Assembly: GCA_026416715.1 (NCBI GenBank)
Contig: JAOAEQ010000001.1
Span: 124,001-188,000, forward strand
Direction of reading: 5' to 3'
From: a bacterium
GTDB taxonomy: Bacteria; UBP4; UBA4092; JAOAEQ01
DNA: 64,000 nucleotides
Both the position numbers and the translations under genes were made by a program. Positions 27,395 through 35,872 of the stretch are shown one piece after another. The notes under the pieces were generated by a model, which was not told the origin of the DNA, made no database searches, and saw nothing but the letters and a program-made list of their open reading frames with translations. How positions within the stretch are numbered: the first letter of the stretch is position 1; each line of letters starts with the position of its first letter.

Positions 27395-28714
27395 CAGTTT
27401 CAATCGCTGGAGTTGTTCCCACGTAAATCCTTTCCATTGGCAAGGAAAAATCGAATTGTTATGATATAACGGGTCAGAAGCGATATCGAACCGAGATACA
27501 GTTATCGCTTGTTCCCATAACTTCGTTCCAGGAATTGGCGAATATTCGCTTAAATACGGGCGCGCTCCGCAGGATTTAACGTATCGAATACTTCGTTCAA
27601 CTTCTTCTGCACGTTGATTTGGTAATCCGGTTAAAAGATATACTCCGATCTGGTTTGGGGAATATCCCGCAGCATGCAGATGCTTGATTGCGGATTCGAA
27701 TTCCGGATTCGATATCTTCCCACCGGATTGAATCTGAAACTCAGGGTCGCTACTCTCTAATCCTAACCGCAAAGTTTTAAATCCGGCGTGATACATCATT
27801 CGGGCAACAGATTCAGTTATCCCACGAGTATGCAAACCATTTGGAGTATGAAAATATATCGGCAGATTTTTTGCAATAATAAGTTTTAGTAAGGGAATAA
27901 AATGTGACTCTGGTTCAAAAGTCAATGCATCGTCGTAAAATACAAAATTTTTAACTCCATATTCCCGATACCAGAACTCGATTTCTTGCATGATTTTTTC
28001 CGGGTGCCGCCGCTGAAACCCCGGATTAAGGAAATGCGATGCGCAATAGGTACACCGATAGGGACATCCACGAGTGGTTAACAGACAAACATAATCCAGC
28101 GGATTGATTAAATCAAACGCTGGATATGGATATGAATCGAAATTCGCTATGTCGGGAATAAACCTTGATTGATTTCCGGTAAGCTGGTCAACCAGTCGGA
28201 GTAATTCTCCTTCACCTACCCCGGCGATCACATAATCCGCTCCGGATAACTCTACCGCATGCTGATAACATATCGTTACATAAATCCCACCCAAAATAAC
28301 CGGAATATCCGGATATATTTCTTTAACCAGTTCGATGGTTCGGAATACGCCAAGATACCAATAAGTCATTATCGAAGTTATGAGAATGATATCTGGTTTC
28401 GGCAGCTGATTGAGTTGTGAGCGAACCTGCGCTTCTGATATCCCGTACCGACCGTACCGGCGGGGGATATGCTGATATACCGCAGGTTTAGTGATAACCT
28501 CTTTCCGGAACTTCTTCTGCCCGAATTCTTGCAGATGAAGTTTGGCTGTCGATACTTCGGCTCGGTCGTCAAGTAAATCTAGATAATAGATGGGGTAACC
28601 ATTTTCACGAAGGATACTTGCGAGGTAAAGTAATCCAAGCGGTTTAACCCATAAATCATACGCCGCAAAATCATATATCCATGGATTGATTAATAGAATT
28701 CGATTATTTTTCAT
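27380..28714 (-). CDS. B12-binding-domain radical SAM protein
   Basis: A 444-residue protein. Residues 1-180 form a cobalamin-binding-like Rossmann domain (LLINPWIYDFAAYD, then ILLITSIMTYW and VILGGIYVT). The radical SAM core follows with the cluster Cys217, Cys221 and Cys224 in TTRGCPYRCTYC, and the Elp3/MiaB-like motifs FYDDALTF and LRLGLESSD. Proteins of this layout carry out methylations or ring and carbon rearrangements; hopanoid, lipid and tRNA substrates are all known. It is isolated, so the substrate cannot be inferred. Confidence 0.85.
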   Translation of the reverse strand: MKNNRILLINPWIYDFAAYDLWVKPLGLLYLASILRENGYPIYYLDLLDDRAEVSTAKLHLQEFGQKKFRKEVITKPAVYQHIPRRYGRYGISEAQVRSQLNQLPKPDIILITSIMTYWYLGVFRTIELVKEIYPDIPVILGGIYVTICYQHAVELSGADYVIAGVGEGELLRLVDQLTGNQSRFIPDIANFDSYPYPAFDLINPLDYVCLLTTRGCPYRCTYCASHFLNPGFQRRHPEKIMQEIEFWYREYGVKNFVFYDDALTFEPESHFIPLLKLIIAKNLPIYFHTPNGLHTRGITESVARMMYHAGFKTLRLGLESSDPEFQIQSGGKISNPEFESAIKHLHAAGYSPNQIGVYLLTGLPNQRAEEVERSIRYVKSCGARPYLSEYSPIPGTKLWEQAITVSRFDIASDPLYHNNSIFPCQWKGFTWEQLQRLKLLLKQ

Positions 28715-28843
28715 CGGAATTAATTTAAATGATGTGCTAGTACCATATTAGATATTTTTATTAAATTATTGAACCTACTTGCAAAATCGGTGTTATCAGG
28801 GTAAACTATTTTAGCTTAAAATGTTCAACGAAATAGGATATTT

Positions 28844-29380
28844 ATGCCGAATTTCCGACAAATTCCGATTGTTATCCAACTCCGTGAATTGGTCGCAGAT
28901 ATTTTCGGAACCATCTTACTAGCGCTTCGTCAGCGTCGGCCTACCGTCCAACACTGTCCGATTTTTATAGTTAAAATACTAAGTTTTATTCCCGGGGTCG
29001 GTCATATGTTTACCGGATATTATATTCGGGGAATTTTTTGGTTTATCATCGCTTTGCCGATAATCGTCGCGTTTAGTTATGTTATAGTCACCGAAAAGTT
29101 TACGAGTCAATATACCTGGCATACTCTCGAAGCTATTGGGGCAATGTATTTAGTTCTCGTTTATTTTTGTAGTCGCGATATCGGGAATATTGTTAATGCC
29201 AAATGTGGTACTGAACGATTTATCGAATATTTCGAACGGGAAAAAGCTGTAGCCCGAAAATATAAAGAGTTTCTCGAGCGGCAGTATAATCAAAAACCTG
29301 ATGACGAAATTCCAGAAGATATTGTTACCAACAAAGACCATGAACAAAATAAGTCTTCTCAGAACAATAAACTTTTTTAA
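28844..29380 (+). CDS. Hypothetical membrane protein
   Basis: A 178-residue protein I do not recognise. It has two clear hydrophobic helices at about residues 66-86 and 95-112, preceded by a HCPIFIVKILSFIPGVGHMFTGYYIRG segment recalling the P-G-x-G-x-x-Y-x-G pattern of TM2-like small membrane proteins. The C-terminal third is charged, with a KYKEFLERQ helix and an acidic-polar tail rich in Asn, Gln and Lys. The start at 28844 is an ATG without a strong Shine-Dalgarno sequence. Confidence 0.65.
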   Translation: MPNFRQIPIVIQLRELVADIFGTILLALRQRRPTVQHCPIFIVKILSFIPGVGHMFTGYYIRGIFWFIIALPIIVAFSYVIVTEKFTSQYTWHTLEAIGAMYLVLVYFCSRDIGNIVNAKCGTERFIEYFEREKAVARKYKEFLERQYNQKPDDEIPEDIVTNKDHEQNKSSQNNKLF

Positions 29381-29400
29381 CAAAAAAATGCATTTTTTTA

Positions 29401-29429
29401 TTGACCAATTTGACAAATTCAGGTATATT
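29401..29429 (+). promoter_or_regulatory. Sigma-70-like promoter for the small Pro/Ala-rich protein
   Basis: TTGACC at 29401-29406 and TATATT at 29424-29429 with a 17-base spacer, about 85 bases before the ATG of the 77-residue protein. A GAGAGGGGGG Shine-Dalgarno-like run precedes that ATG. Confidence 0.6.
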
Positions 29430-29513
29430 ATGAAATAGTAATTAAATAATTCAATCAGGTATTTTTCGGCAATTGCGTGGAAATTTTCGCCAAGAGAGGG
29501 GGGAAATTATTAC

Positions 29514-29747
29514 ATGGACGCGAAAAAAATCATCTGGACAATTGTATTAATCGTGATAATTATCGTAGCTGGGTATTTCTTCTGGAAACAGATGCAACCG
29601 TATTTAAGTCGAGGTGGGACCCCAGCCGCTGGTCCAGAAATCCCGCCGGGCGCGCCGCCGGAAGGTGCACAACCGCCAGCACCACCAGCTGAAGGTGCAC
29701 CAGCACCAGCACCAGCACCGGCACCGGCTCCTGAAGCTGGTAAATAG
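29514..29747 (+). CDS. Small single-pass membrane protein with Pro/Ala-rich tail
   Basis: A 77-residue protein: a short basic N-terminus, one hydrophobic helix (residues 6-24, IIWTIVLIVIIIVAGYFFW), then a low-complexity tail rich in Pro, Ala, Gly and Glu ending in an (AP) repeat. It has its own promoter and Shine-Dalgarno sequence, which argues for a real gene. Topology predicts N-in with the tail on the periplasmic side, where it could span the cell wall or act as a spacer. No family recognised. Confidence 0.68.
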   Translation: MDAKKIIWTIVLIVIIIVAGYFFWKQMQPYLSRGGTPAAGPEIPPGAPPEGAQPPAPPAEGAPAPAPAPAPAPEAGK

Positions 29748-29873
29748 TGTCGGTTAGAGTTTAACACAAATTTAGAATTACATATTTAACTAAAGAAGCT
29801 AACCTTGATGCATTCAACCGTTGCGGAGTTCAGAGAACAACCTGGACTCCGCAATGGAATATATACTTTGTTT

Positions 29874-30158
29874 CTAAATTTCACGGAATAGTATCCACGT
29901 TTTCTTCTTTGCGGTGCGGTCGCAATATATTTCAAATACCTTTCCGTCATCAGTTTCGACCTGAAAATAATTCCGATGATGCCGTAGCCGCCATGCTACC
30001 CGTTTCGGTATTATTCGATGACCGAATCCGACATCCTGCCAAGACGAACGAATGGTTCTAATTAGATATTTTTTCTTCCGCCAACAGAACATTATCGGCT
30101 GACGAGAAGCAGCGTCTAGCTCTACTTCAATTGGTTCGCCATAGAATTTCGTTGGCAT
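29874..30158 (-). CDS. DUF6504-like small protein
   Basis: A 94-residue basic protein starting PTKFYGEPIEVELD, with FCWRKKKYLIRTI and a NYFQVETDDGKVFEIYCDR stretch. This matches the small actinobacterial and other DUF6504-type proteins, often found beside DNA polymerase Y-family or repair genes; here it is alone. Its role is unknown. The ATG at 30158 is supported by the family N-terminus. The downstream gap on this strand contains no obvious partner. Confidence 0.65.
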   Translation of the reverse strand: MPTKFYGEPIEVELDAASRQPIMFCWRKKKYLIRTIRSSWQDVGFGHRIIPKRVAWRLRHHRNYFQVETDDGKVFEIYCDRTAKKKTWILFREI

Positions 30159-30232
30159 AATTCTTATATTTTCATGCTAAAAAAATCGAGATATGCTAAA
30201 ATAGTATTATCAATAATAGCGTAAAAAACCGA

Positions 30233-30272
30233 CACCACGAAAGGAAAACGAACAAAATTAACTTTCGTGGTG
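30233..30272. promoter_or_regulatory. 11-bp inverted repeat in the nfnA leader
   Basis: CACCACGAAAG at 30233-30243 pairs exactly with CTTTCGTGGTG at 30262-30272 over an 18-base loop. It lies 20 bases upstream of the nfnA ATG and just downstream of an extended -10 candidate (TGC-TAAAAT near 30196). It may be an operator or a leader hairpin controlling nfnAB. Confidence 0.55.
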
Positions 30273-30291
30273 CTTATTATTTATATCCGAT

Positions 30292-31176
30292 ATGCATACC
30301 ATTATTCGTAAAGAAAATTTAGCTCCGAAAATCGTTCTATTTGAAGTTTCCGCACCGTTAGTTGCAGCAAAAGCGAAACCTGGTCATTTTGTTATTGTTC
30401 GTGCCTATGAATGGAGTGAACGGATTCCGTTAACTATTGCTGACCATAATGCTGAGACCGGAACCATTACACTCATTATCCAAGAAATTGGACAGGGAAC
30501 CAGAGAAATCTGCGCGATGGAGGTCGGGAGTGCGTTTCTTGATATAGTCGGTCCGCTAGGCAATCCGGCGGAAATTAAACGTGTCGGGACGATGGTTTTT
30601 ATTGGTGGCGGAGTGGGGGTTCCTGCAATATATCCAGAAGTAAAAGAAGCAAAACGGCTCGGAAATAAAGTTATCACTATCCTTGGCGCGCAGACTAAAG
30701 AATTGTTGATTTTAGCAAAAGAACTTGAAGCGGTCAGCGACCAGGTATTATATAGCACCAATGACGGTTCGTTTGGGATACACGGGTTCGTAACAGATGT
30801 ATTGAAGCAATTGCTTGATACTAAAATCGCAATCAACGAAATTATTGCTATCGGACCACTGCCGATGATGAAAGCGGTTAGTGAACTGACAAAACCCTAT
30901 GGGATTAAGACTATCGTTAGTTTGAACGCGATTATGGTAGATGGAACCGGGATGTGTGGCGGATGTCGTGTAACGGTTGGCGGAAAAAATAAATTTTCCT
31001 GTGTTGACGGACCGGAATTTGATGGGCATCAGGTAGATTTTGATGAGTTACTTCGTCGAACGAAACAATATTTGCATTACGAAAAAATTGCTGTTGAACA
31101 TGCGCAAAAAATCGGTCAGGGAAATTGCAGACTTGCTCCGCTTCTCCAATCCGTTCAAAAAGAATCATCATCGTAA
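30292..31176 (+). CDS. nfnA: NADH-dependent ferredoxin:NADP oxidoreductase, small subunit (NfnA-like)
   Basis: A 294-residue protein with ferredoxin-NADP-reductase fold. RIPLTIAD is the FAD site, GGGVGVPAIYPEVK the nucleotide loop, and a C-terminal [2Fe-2S] ligand set is visible in GTGMCGGCRVTV...FSCVDGPEFDG. With the next gene it forms NfnAB, which bifurcates electrons between NAD(H), NADP(H) and ferredoxin in anaerobes. Older names are sulfide dehydrogenase SudB and GltB-associated FAD subunit. Unusually for cotranscribed partners, the 87-base gap to nfnB holds a strong hairpin. Confidence 0.86.
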   Translation: MHTIIRKENLAPKIVLFEVSAPLVAAKAKPGHFVIVRAYEWSERIPLTIADHNAETGTITLIIQEIGQGTREICAMEVGSAFLDIVGPLGNPAEIKRVGTMVFIGGGVGVPAIYPEVKEAKRLGNKVITILGAQTKELLILAKELEAVSDQVLYSTNDGSFGIHGFVTDVLKQLLDTKIAINEIIAIGPLPMMKAVSELTKPYGIKTIVSLNAIMVDGTGMCGGCRVTVGGKNKFSCVDGPEFDGHQVDFDELLRRTKQYLHYEKIAVEHAQKIGQGNCRLAPLLQSVQKESSS

Positions 31177-31180
31177 CCTA

Positions 31181-31237
31181 ATCGAGCTCGATAAAAGCTG
31201 TATCAAAAACCTCGACGAGCTCAAGCTCGTCGAGGTT
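31181..31237. repeat. Two palindromes between nfnA and nfnB
   Basis: ATCGAGCTCGAT at 31181-31192 is a 12-base perfect palindrome. AACCTCGACGAGCT at 31208-31221 pairs with AGCTCGTCGAGGTT at 31224-31237 over only two loop bases (14-bp arms). No T-run follows. Both carry the GAGCTCG core seen in the 5151-5186 palindrome. The hairpin may set the nfnA:nfnB ratio through RNA stability. Confidence 0.7.
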
Positions 31238-31263
31238 AACTCCAGATAAAAGATAGAATAACT

Positions 31264-32658
31264 ATGCCTGCAATACAACCGAAAAAAACACCTATTGCTG
31301 AACAGCCAGCTGAACAGCGGCGTACGAATTTTAATGAAGTTTGCCTCGGTTATACCGAAGAAGAGGCGGTAGCAGAAGCGAAACGATGTTTATTCTGCAA
31401 ACGTCCGCCGTGTGTTCCTGGTTGCCCGGTAGAAATTGATATACCCGGATTTATCAAATGTATCGCCGAACGAGATTTCCTCGGTGCAATTAAGAAATTA
31501 AAAGAGAAAAATAATTTGCCCGGCATCTGTGGCAGGGTTTGTCCGCAGGAAACCCAATGCGAAGGCCCGTGTACGTTAGGGAAAAAATATGAGCCGGTTA
31601 ACATCGGCAAACTCGAACGGTTCGCAGCAGACTGGGAAATGCAGAATTTCCCGCAAGTACAGGTTGACTCGGTTTCCAACAATGGAAAAGGTAAAAAAAT
31701 TGCGGTGGTTGGTTCCGGACCAGCCGGATTAACCGCAGCAGCGGATTTAGCTCGAATGGGATATAATGTTTCCCTGTTTGAAGCGTTACATGAACCCGGT
31801 GGCGTATTAATTTATGGAATACCGGAATTTCGGTTACCGAAAGCAATTCTGCGCCGTGAAGTTGAATATGTTCAGCAACTCGGTGTAGAAATTCATACGA
31901 GCAATATTATCGGGGTTACTCTCACTATAGATGACTTAGCTAGGCAAGGGTTCAAAGCATTCTTTATTGGGACAGGCGCCGGACTGCCGTATTTTTTAAA
32001 TATTCCTGGAGAAAATCTTAACGGAGTATATTCGGCAAACGAATTTTTAACTCGGGTTAATCTCATGCGGGCTTATCAGTTTCCGAAATATGGTACTCCG
32101 ATTCGACGTGGAAAAAAAGTTGCGGTAATCGGTGCTGGAAATACGGCAATGGACGCTGCTCGGATTGCGTTACGACTTGGTGCAGAAGAAGTAACTATTG
32201 TTTACCGACGGTCGTTTGCTGAAATGCCAGCGCGTATCGAAGAAATTCATCACGCTGAAGAAGAAGGGGTTAAATTCAAACTATTAACCGCACCGGTAGC
32301 CATTTTAGGAGATGCGGATGGTTGGGTGGTTGGAATGCGCTGTCAACAGATGGCACTCGGCGAACCTGATGCGAGTGGACGGCGTAGACCCGTTCCAATC
32401 GAAGGGTCAGAATTTGAAATGGAAATTGACACGCTTATCAATGCGATAGGACAAGGACCGAATCCATTACTGCCGCGATTTACGCCTGGATTGAAAACGG
32501 ATAAATATGGGCATATCATTGTTGACCCGAAAACATTCCAGACGTCCATTCCTAATATTTTCGCTGGGGGAGATATTGCTACCGGAGAAGGAACGGTTAT
32601 TGCAGCAATGGGAAACGCGAAAATTGCAGCCCGGTCAATTGATGCATATTTAAAATAG
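31264..32658 (+). CDS. nfnB: NADH-dependent ferredoxin:NADP oxidoreductase, large subunit (NfnB / GltD-like)
   Basis: A 464-residue protein. The N-terminus holds two [4Fe-4S] cluster Cys sets (CLFCKRPPCVPGCP; CGRVCPQETQCEGPC). Two dinucleotide-binding folds follow: GSGPAGLTAAADLA for FAD and GAGNTAMDAARIALRLG for NADPH. The C-terminal GGDIATGEGTVI contacts FAD. It is the size of NfnB and of the glutamate synthase small chain; pairing with NfnA just upstream favours NfnB. It carries the b-FAD that bifurcates electrons. Confidence 0.87.
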   Translation: MPAIQPKKTPIAEQPAEQRRTNFNEVCLGYTEEEAVAEAKRCLFCKRPPCVPGCPVEIDIPGFIKCIAERDFLGAIKKLKEKNNLPGICGRVCPQETQCEGPCTLGKKYEPVNIGKLERFAADWEMQNFPQVQVDSVSNNGKGKKIAVVGSGPAGLTAAADLARMGYNVSLFEALHEPGGVLIYGIPEFRLPKAILRREVEYVQQLGVEIHTSNIIGVTLTIDDLARQGFKAFFIGTGAGLPYFLNIPGENLNGVYSANEFLTRVNLMRAYQFPKYGTPIRRGKKVAVIGAGNTAMDAARIALRLGAEEVTIVYRRSFAEMPARIEEIHHAEEEGVKFKLLTAPVAILGDADGWVVGMRCQQMALGEPDASGRRRPVPIEGSEFEMEIDTLINAIGQGPNPLLPRFTPGLKTDKYGHIIVDPKTFQTSIPNIFAGGDIATGEGTVIAAMGNAKIAARSIDAYLK

Positions 32659-32664
32659 GGATTA

Positions 32665-32734
32665 CACAGATTGCTAAAGACGATTACATTGAGTCATGCA
32701 TTTGAATCAATGTAATCTGAATTAATAATCTGTG
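32665..32734. repeat. Nested inverted repeats after nfnB (CACAGATT family)
   Basis: The outer arms CACAGATT (32665-32672) and AATCTGTG (32727-32734) enclose GATTACATTGA (32682-32692) and TCAATGTAATC (32707-32717). It lies entirely between nfnB and folD. The same CACAGATT words recur at 46161-46183 and 60924-61000. Confidence 0.7.
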
Positions 32735-32747
32735 CTATCTACTTTTT

Positions 32748-33590
32748 ATGTCAGCGCAAATTATTGATGGAAAAGCAATTGCAAAAGAGATTCGGCAGCA
32801 GATTAAAGAAGAAATCGCGCAACTCGTTGCTACTGGAAAAACCCAGCCGGGATTAGCCGTAGTGATTGTTGGAAATAATCCTGCATCGCGTGTGTATGTT
32901 AATGCGAAAAAGAAAGCGTGTGCTGAGGTTGGGATTTATTCTGAAGAATATGCGTTACCAGAAACGATTACAGAATCGGAATTGATATCCCTAATTCAGA
33001 AATTAAATCATGACCGGAAAATTCATGGGATTCTAGTCCAGCTACCATTACCGGACCACATTGATGAACAAAAGGTTATCGAAAGTATCAATCCGCAAAA
33101 AGATGTTGACGGATTTCATCCGATGAATATTGGTAATTTATTGATTGGTACTCCGACCTTTATCCCTTGCACTCCTGCTGGGATAATGGTTCTGCTCCAA
33201 AAAACCGGAATTGAATTGAAAGGGAAACACGCGGTGGTTATTGGTAGAAGTAATATTGTTGGCAAACCGGTTTCGATTTTACTGCTTGCACAGCATGCGA
33301 CGGTAACCATTTGCCATTCGCGAACGATAGACTTACCGGCAGTCGCTCGGGAAGCAGATGTTCTCGTGGTCGCGATTGGAAAACCGAATTTTATTACTGG
33401 CGCTGCGATTAAACCCGGAGCGGTGGTTATCGACGTCGGAGTAAATCGGGTAGATGATAAACTAGTCGGCGATGTCGAATTCGAATCGGTTTCGCAAGTT
33501 GCAGGATATATTACGCCGGTTCCCGGCGGAGTCGGTCCGATGACTATCGCTATGCTCCTTCAGAACACTCTCCAAGCTGCAAAACAATAA
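32748..33590 (+). CDS. folD: Bifunctional methylenetetrahydrofolate dehydrogenase/cyclohydrolase
   Basis: A 280-residue FolD. It shows the catalytic Lys region [14 protein letters not shown], the QLPLPDHI and [10 protein letters not shown] signature, [11 protein letters not shown], and the NADP loop [17 protein letters not shown]. It interconverts methylene-, methenyl- and formyl-tetrahydrofolate for purine synthesis and one-carbon metabolism. It follows nfnB by 89 bases, across the nested-hairpin repeat, and may use NADPH made by NfnAB. Confidence 0.94.
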   Translation: MSAQIIDGKAIAKEIRQQIKEEIAQLVATGKTQPGLAVVIVGNNPASRVYVNAKKKACAEVGIYSEEYALPETITESELISLIQKLNHDRKIHGILVQLPLPDHIDEQKVIESINPQKDVDGFHPMNIGNLLIGTPTFIPCTPAGIMVLLQKTGIELKGKHAVVIGRSNIVGKPVSILLLAQHATVTICHSRTIDLPAVAREADVLVVAIGKPNFITGAAIKPGAVVIDVGVNRVDDKLVGDVEFESVSQVAGYITPVPGGVGPMTIAMLLQNTLQAAKQ

Positions 33591-34186
33591 TCTACATTAT
33601 AGAAATCCTGGATATCTAAGGGAGCGAAGCGATGAAGAAAAAGGTTAGAGGGTAGAAAACAAAAGCTAAAAAACAGTTTCTAGCTTAAATTTTGCAATAG
33701 AAACTATTCGTTTCTTATGTCTAGCATAGCGCGGAATCAGGAAATGCGGAGTTAAAAATCAAAGATTGTGTATGCACCAGTTCTTCCTGAACTTAAGCTA
33801 AGGGCGATTCACTCTCCTCAACTAACTCATTAACCTCTATCTCTCAAAATATAAATAAGCTTCTTCACTAGAATCGGACTTTAGTCCTCCATATCTTGGT
33901 TCTAATACAAAATTTGAGCTTAATAGGCAAATGTTGATTCAAAACTAATGTGTAGAAAGCAAACTCCGGAACCTGGAATTTGCTTTTTTTTAATCAAGTT
34001 CCTCATAGATAGTTTGATTATGGCTAAAAAACCATGAATTTGTAGGAAATTTTATTCAAAATATATATGAAAGAAAATAAACTTCACAAAAACAATGACT
34101 GAAAGTGTAATAACATACATGCTCCGTGGAAACCCAAGTAAAGATTTACTTACCTAAAGTTCTTACGCTAGAATATATTACAAAAT
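33591..34186. other. Long intergenic region with a terminator and no gene
   Basis: About 600 bases without a credible reading frame. It contains AAGCTA/TAGCTT arms at 33663-33686, a GGACTTTAGTCC palindrome near 33886 and an intrinsic terminator at 33956-33993 that is about 370 bases from the folD stop. The distance suggests that either a long folD 3' end or an independent short RNA ends there. I could not match it to a known RNA family. Confidence 0.4.
33956..33993 (+). terminator. Intrinsic terminator
   Basis: AGCAAA at 33958-33963 pairs with TTTGCT around an inner TCC/GGA helix, followed by an uninterrupted run of eight T. This is a good rho-independent terminator for the + strand. The transcript it ends is uncertain: folD read-through or an unrecognised RNA in 33600-33955. 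Confidence 0.7.
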
Positions 34187-35080
34187 ATGAATCAGCTAAT
34201 TTATTTAATTCCAAGAACATTAGAAGAAACGTTAAAATATTTAGGAGAATATCGGACCGAAGCGACTATCTTAGCTGGTGGAACAGATATAGCTATTGAA
34301 TTGCGCGAATCAAAATTAGCTGCCGGTAGAGTGAGGATTTTTTATCCTAAGAAGATAATTGATATATCCCAGATTCAAGAATTAAAAGGAATAATTGAGA
34401 CTGGCGAGTATATTCAACTCGGTGCATTAGTCACTCAGCGGGAAATTGCAGAATCGGATTTAATCAATAAATATGGGAATATTTTAGCAGAAGCGGCGAG
34501 ACGAATGGGATCGCCACAGGTTCGTAATCGCGGAACACTTGGTGGCAACCTCGGAACCGCATCTCCGGCTGCGGATACCGCGCCGCCGCTTATCGCGCTT
34601 GAAGCAACGGTTATTTTAAAAAGTTTAACGGGACACCGTGAGGTTCCAATCGAAGATTTCTTTTTCGCTCCTGGGAAAACTATTTTGCAACCGGACGAAC
34701 TGATTCTCGGGGTTCGATTCCCAAAAATGAAAAAAAATGAATCTGGCCGATATTATAAAATTGGCCAGCGAAATGCGGTCTCGATATCAATTGTAGCTAT
34801 TGCAATTAAAGCAGAATTAGATAAGAATCGGTTTGGCAAAGTTCGGATTGGGTTAGGAAGTGTTGCGCCAAAACCGATTCGGGCAATCGAAGCAGAACGT
34901 ATCTTGTTCAATCAGCCGTTCAATGCTACAATTATTAATCAATCAGCTGAAGCCGCACTGAGTCGATGTTCGACGATAACCGATATCCGCGCTAGCGGTG
35001 AATACCGCTGTCGGATGGTAAAGGAATTGACCCGGACGTTGTTAATAGACATAGCAAACAATTTTAATAGTCGAGGTTGA
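34187..35080 (+). CDS. Molybdenum hydroxylase FAD-binding subunit (CoxM/XdhB/YgfM type)
   Basis: A 297-residue FAD subunit of the xanthine dehydrogenase family. The FAD loop is ILAGGTDIAIELRE near residues 29-42, and the second FAD segment is MGSPQVRNRGTLGGNLGTASPAADTAPPL near 108-136. A C-terminal CO dehydrogenase flavoprotein-like domain follows. It should pass electrons from a molybdopterin subunit via a [2Fe-2S] subunit to NAD. Neither partner is adjacent, which is unusual. YgfM in selenium-dependent molybdenum hydroxylase loci is a similar stand-alone gene. Confidence 0.87.
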   Translation: MNQLIYLIPRTLEETLKYLGEYRTEATILAGGTDIAIELRESKLAAGRVRIFYPKKIIDISQIQELKGIIETGEYIQLGALVTQREIAESDLINKYGNILAEAARRMGSPQVRNRGTLGGNLGTASPAADTAPPLIALEATVILKSLTGHREVPIEDFFFAPGKTILQPDELILGVRFPKMKKNESGRYYKIGQRNAVSISIVAIAIKAELDKNRFGKVRIGLGSVAPKPIRAIEAERILFNQPFNATIINQSAEAALSRCSTITDIRASGEYRCRMVKELTRTLLIDIANNFNSRG

Positions 35081-35157
35081 ATAAGAGAAAACTATCAATC
35101 TAGTTTTTCTTAATTTAACTCATTTACCCTATAACATTTCAAATTAATGGAGTTACT

Positions 35158-35748
35158 ATGAACTATTCTAAACCATGGGATATTCTTTCAAAAAAAGAAA
35201 TATTAGCTAATAAAACCGCAATTATCTTCTTCGGAATCATCACTGGAATTGTCGTAACCGCATTGGGCGCATTCGTTCGTATACCGCTACCATTTACCCC
35301 GGTCCCGTTAACCTTACAGACATTCTTCGTTATATTTCTCGGTGCTGCGTTAGGGAGAAAATATGCAGCGGTAACGCAATTCGGGTATGTTCTGCTTGGC
35401 GCTAGCGGATTGCCGATATTCGCCGGTGCATCATTTGGACTCATGCATTTATCCGGACCGACCGGCGGCTATTTAATCGGATTCATTGCTGCTGCGTATC
35501 TGGTCGGAAAACTGATTCCGAACACCAAACCAGCATCGTATTTTCAGATATTGCGTGCAATGATTCTCGGGTCGTTGCTTATCCTACTTTTTGGAACATT
35601 CCAATTAGCATTCATTATGCACCTAGACTGGAAACATGCGGTTGTTGCAGGGTTCCTTCCATTTATCCCTGGAGATATGCTTAAATCTATCCTTGCTGCA
35701 GGACTCTATCATAGTATACAAAATAGATGCCGAGTGTTTGCGCGGTAG
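35158..35748 (+). CDS. bioY: Biotin transporter BioY
   Basis: A 196-residue membrane protein, the substrate-binding S-component of a biotin ECF transporter. The first half has the conserved RIPLPFTPVPLTLQTFFV and LGRKYAAVTQFGYVLLGASGLPIFAG segments. GPTGGYLIGFIAAAYLVG and the C-terminal PFIPGDMLKSILAAGLY follow. ECF A/T subunits are not nearby, so it would use shared energising modules. I saw no BirA box or riboswitch in the 77-base leader. Confidence 0.93.
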   Translation: MNYSKPWDILSKKEILANKTAIIFFGIITGIVVTALGAFVRIPLPFTPVPLTLQTFFVIFLGAALGRKYAAVTQFGYVLLGASGLPIFAGASFGLMHLSGPTGGYLIGFIAAAYLVGKLIPNTKPASYFQILRAMILGSLLILLFGTFQLAFIMHLDWKHAVVAGFLPFIPGDMLKSILAAGLYHSIQNRCRVFAR

Positions 35749-35872
35749 TTATTAGAATAAAATCAACGGTTAACGCACGGTAAAGTGCGTAGTTAAAATA
35801 ACATTCCAGAGTAATCAGTTAAAATTTGCCATTTAGCTTTTAATATTTGCACTTTTTATTTAGGGAGAAATT

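Noticed and set aside
29510-29767. Minus-strand 85-codon frame with Gly/Ala-rich sequence opposite the small Pro/Ala-rich gene
   Set aside because: It is the antisense shadow of a low-complexity GC-rich coding run; the plus-strand gene has its own promoter and Shine-Dalgarno site.
35081-35157. Biotin (BirA) operator or riboswitch before bioY
   Set aside because: The 77-base gap has no TTGTAAACC-type dyad and is too short for a known aptamer.
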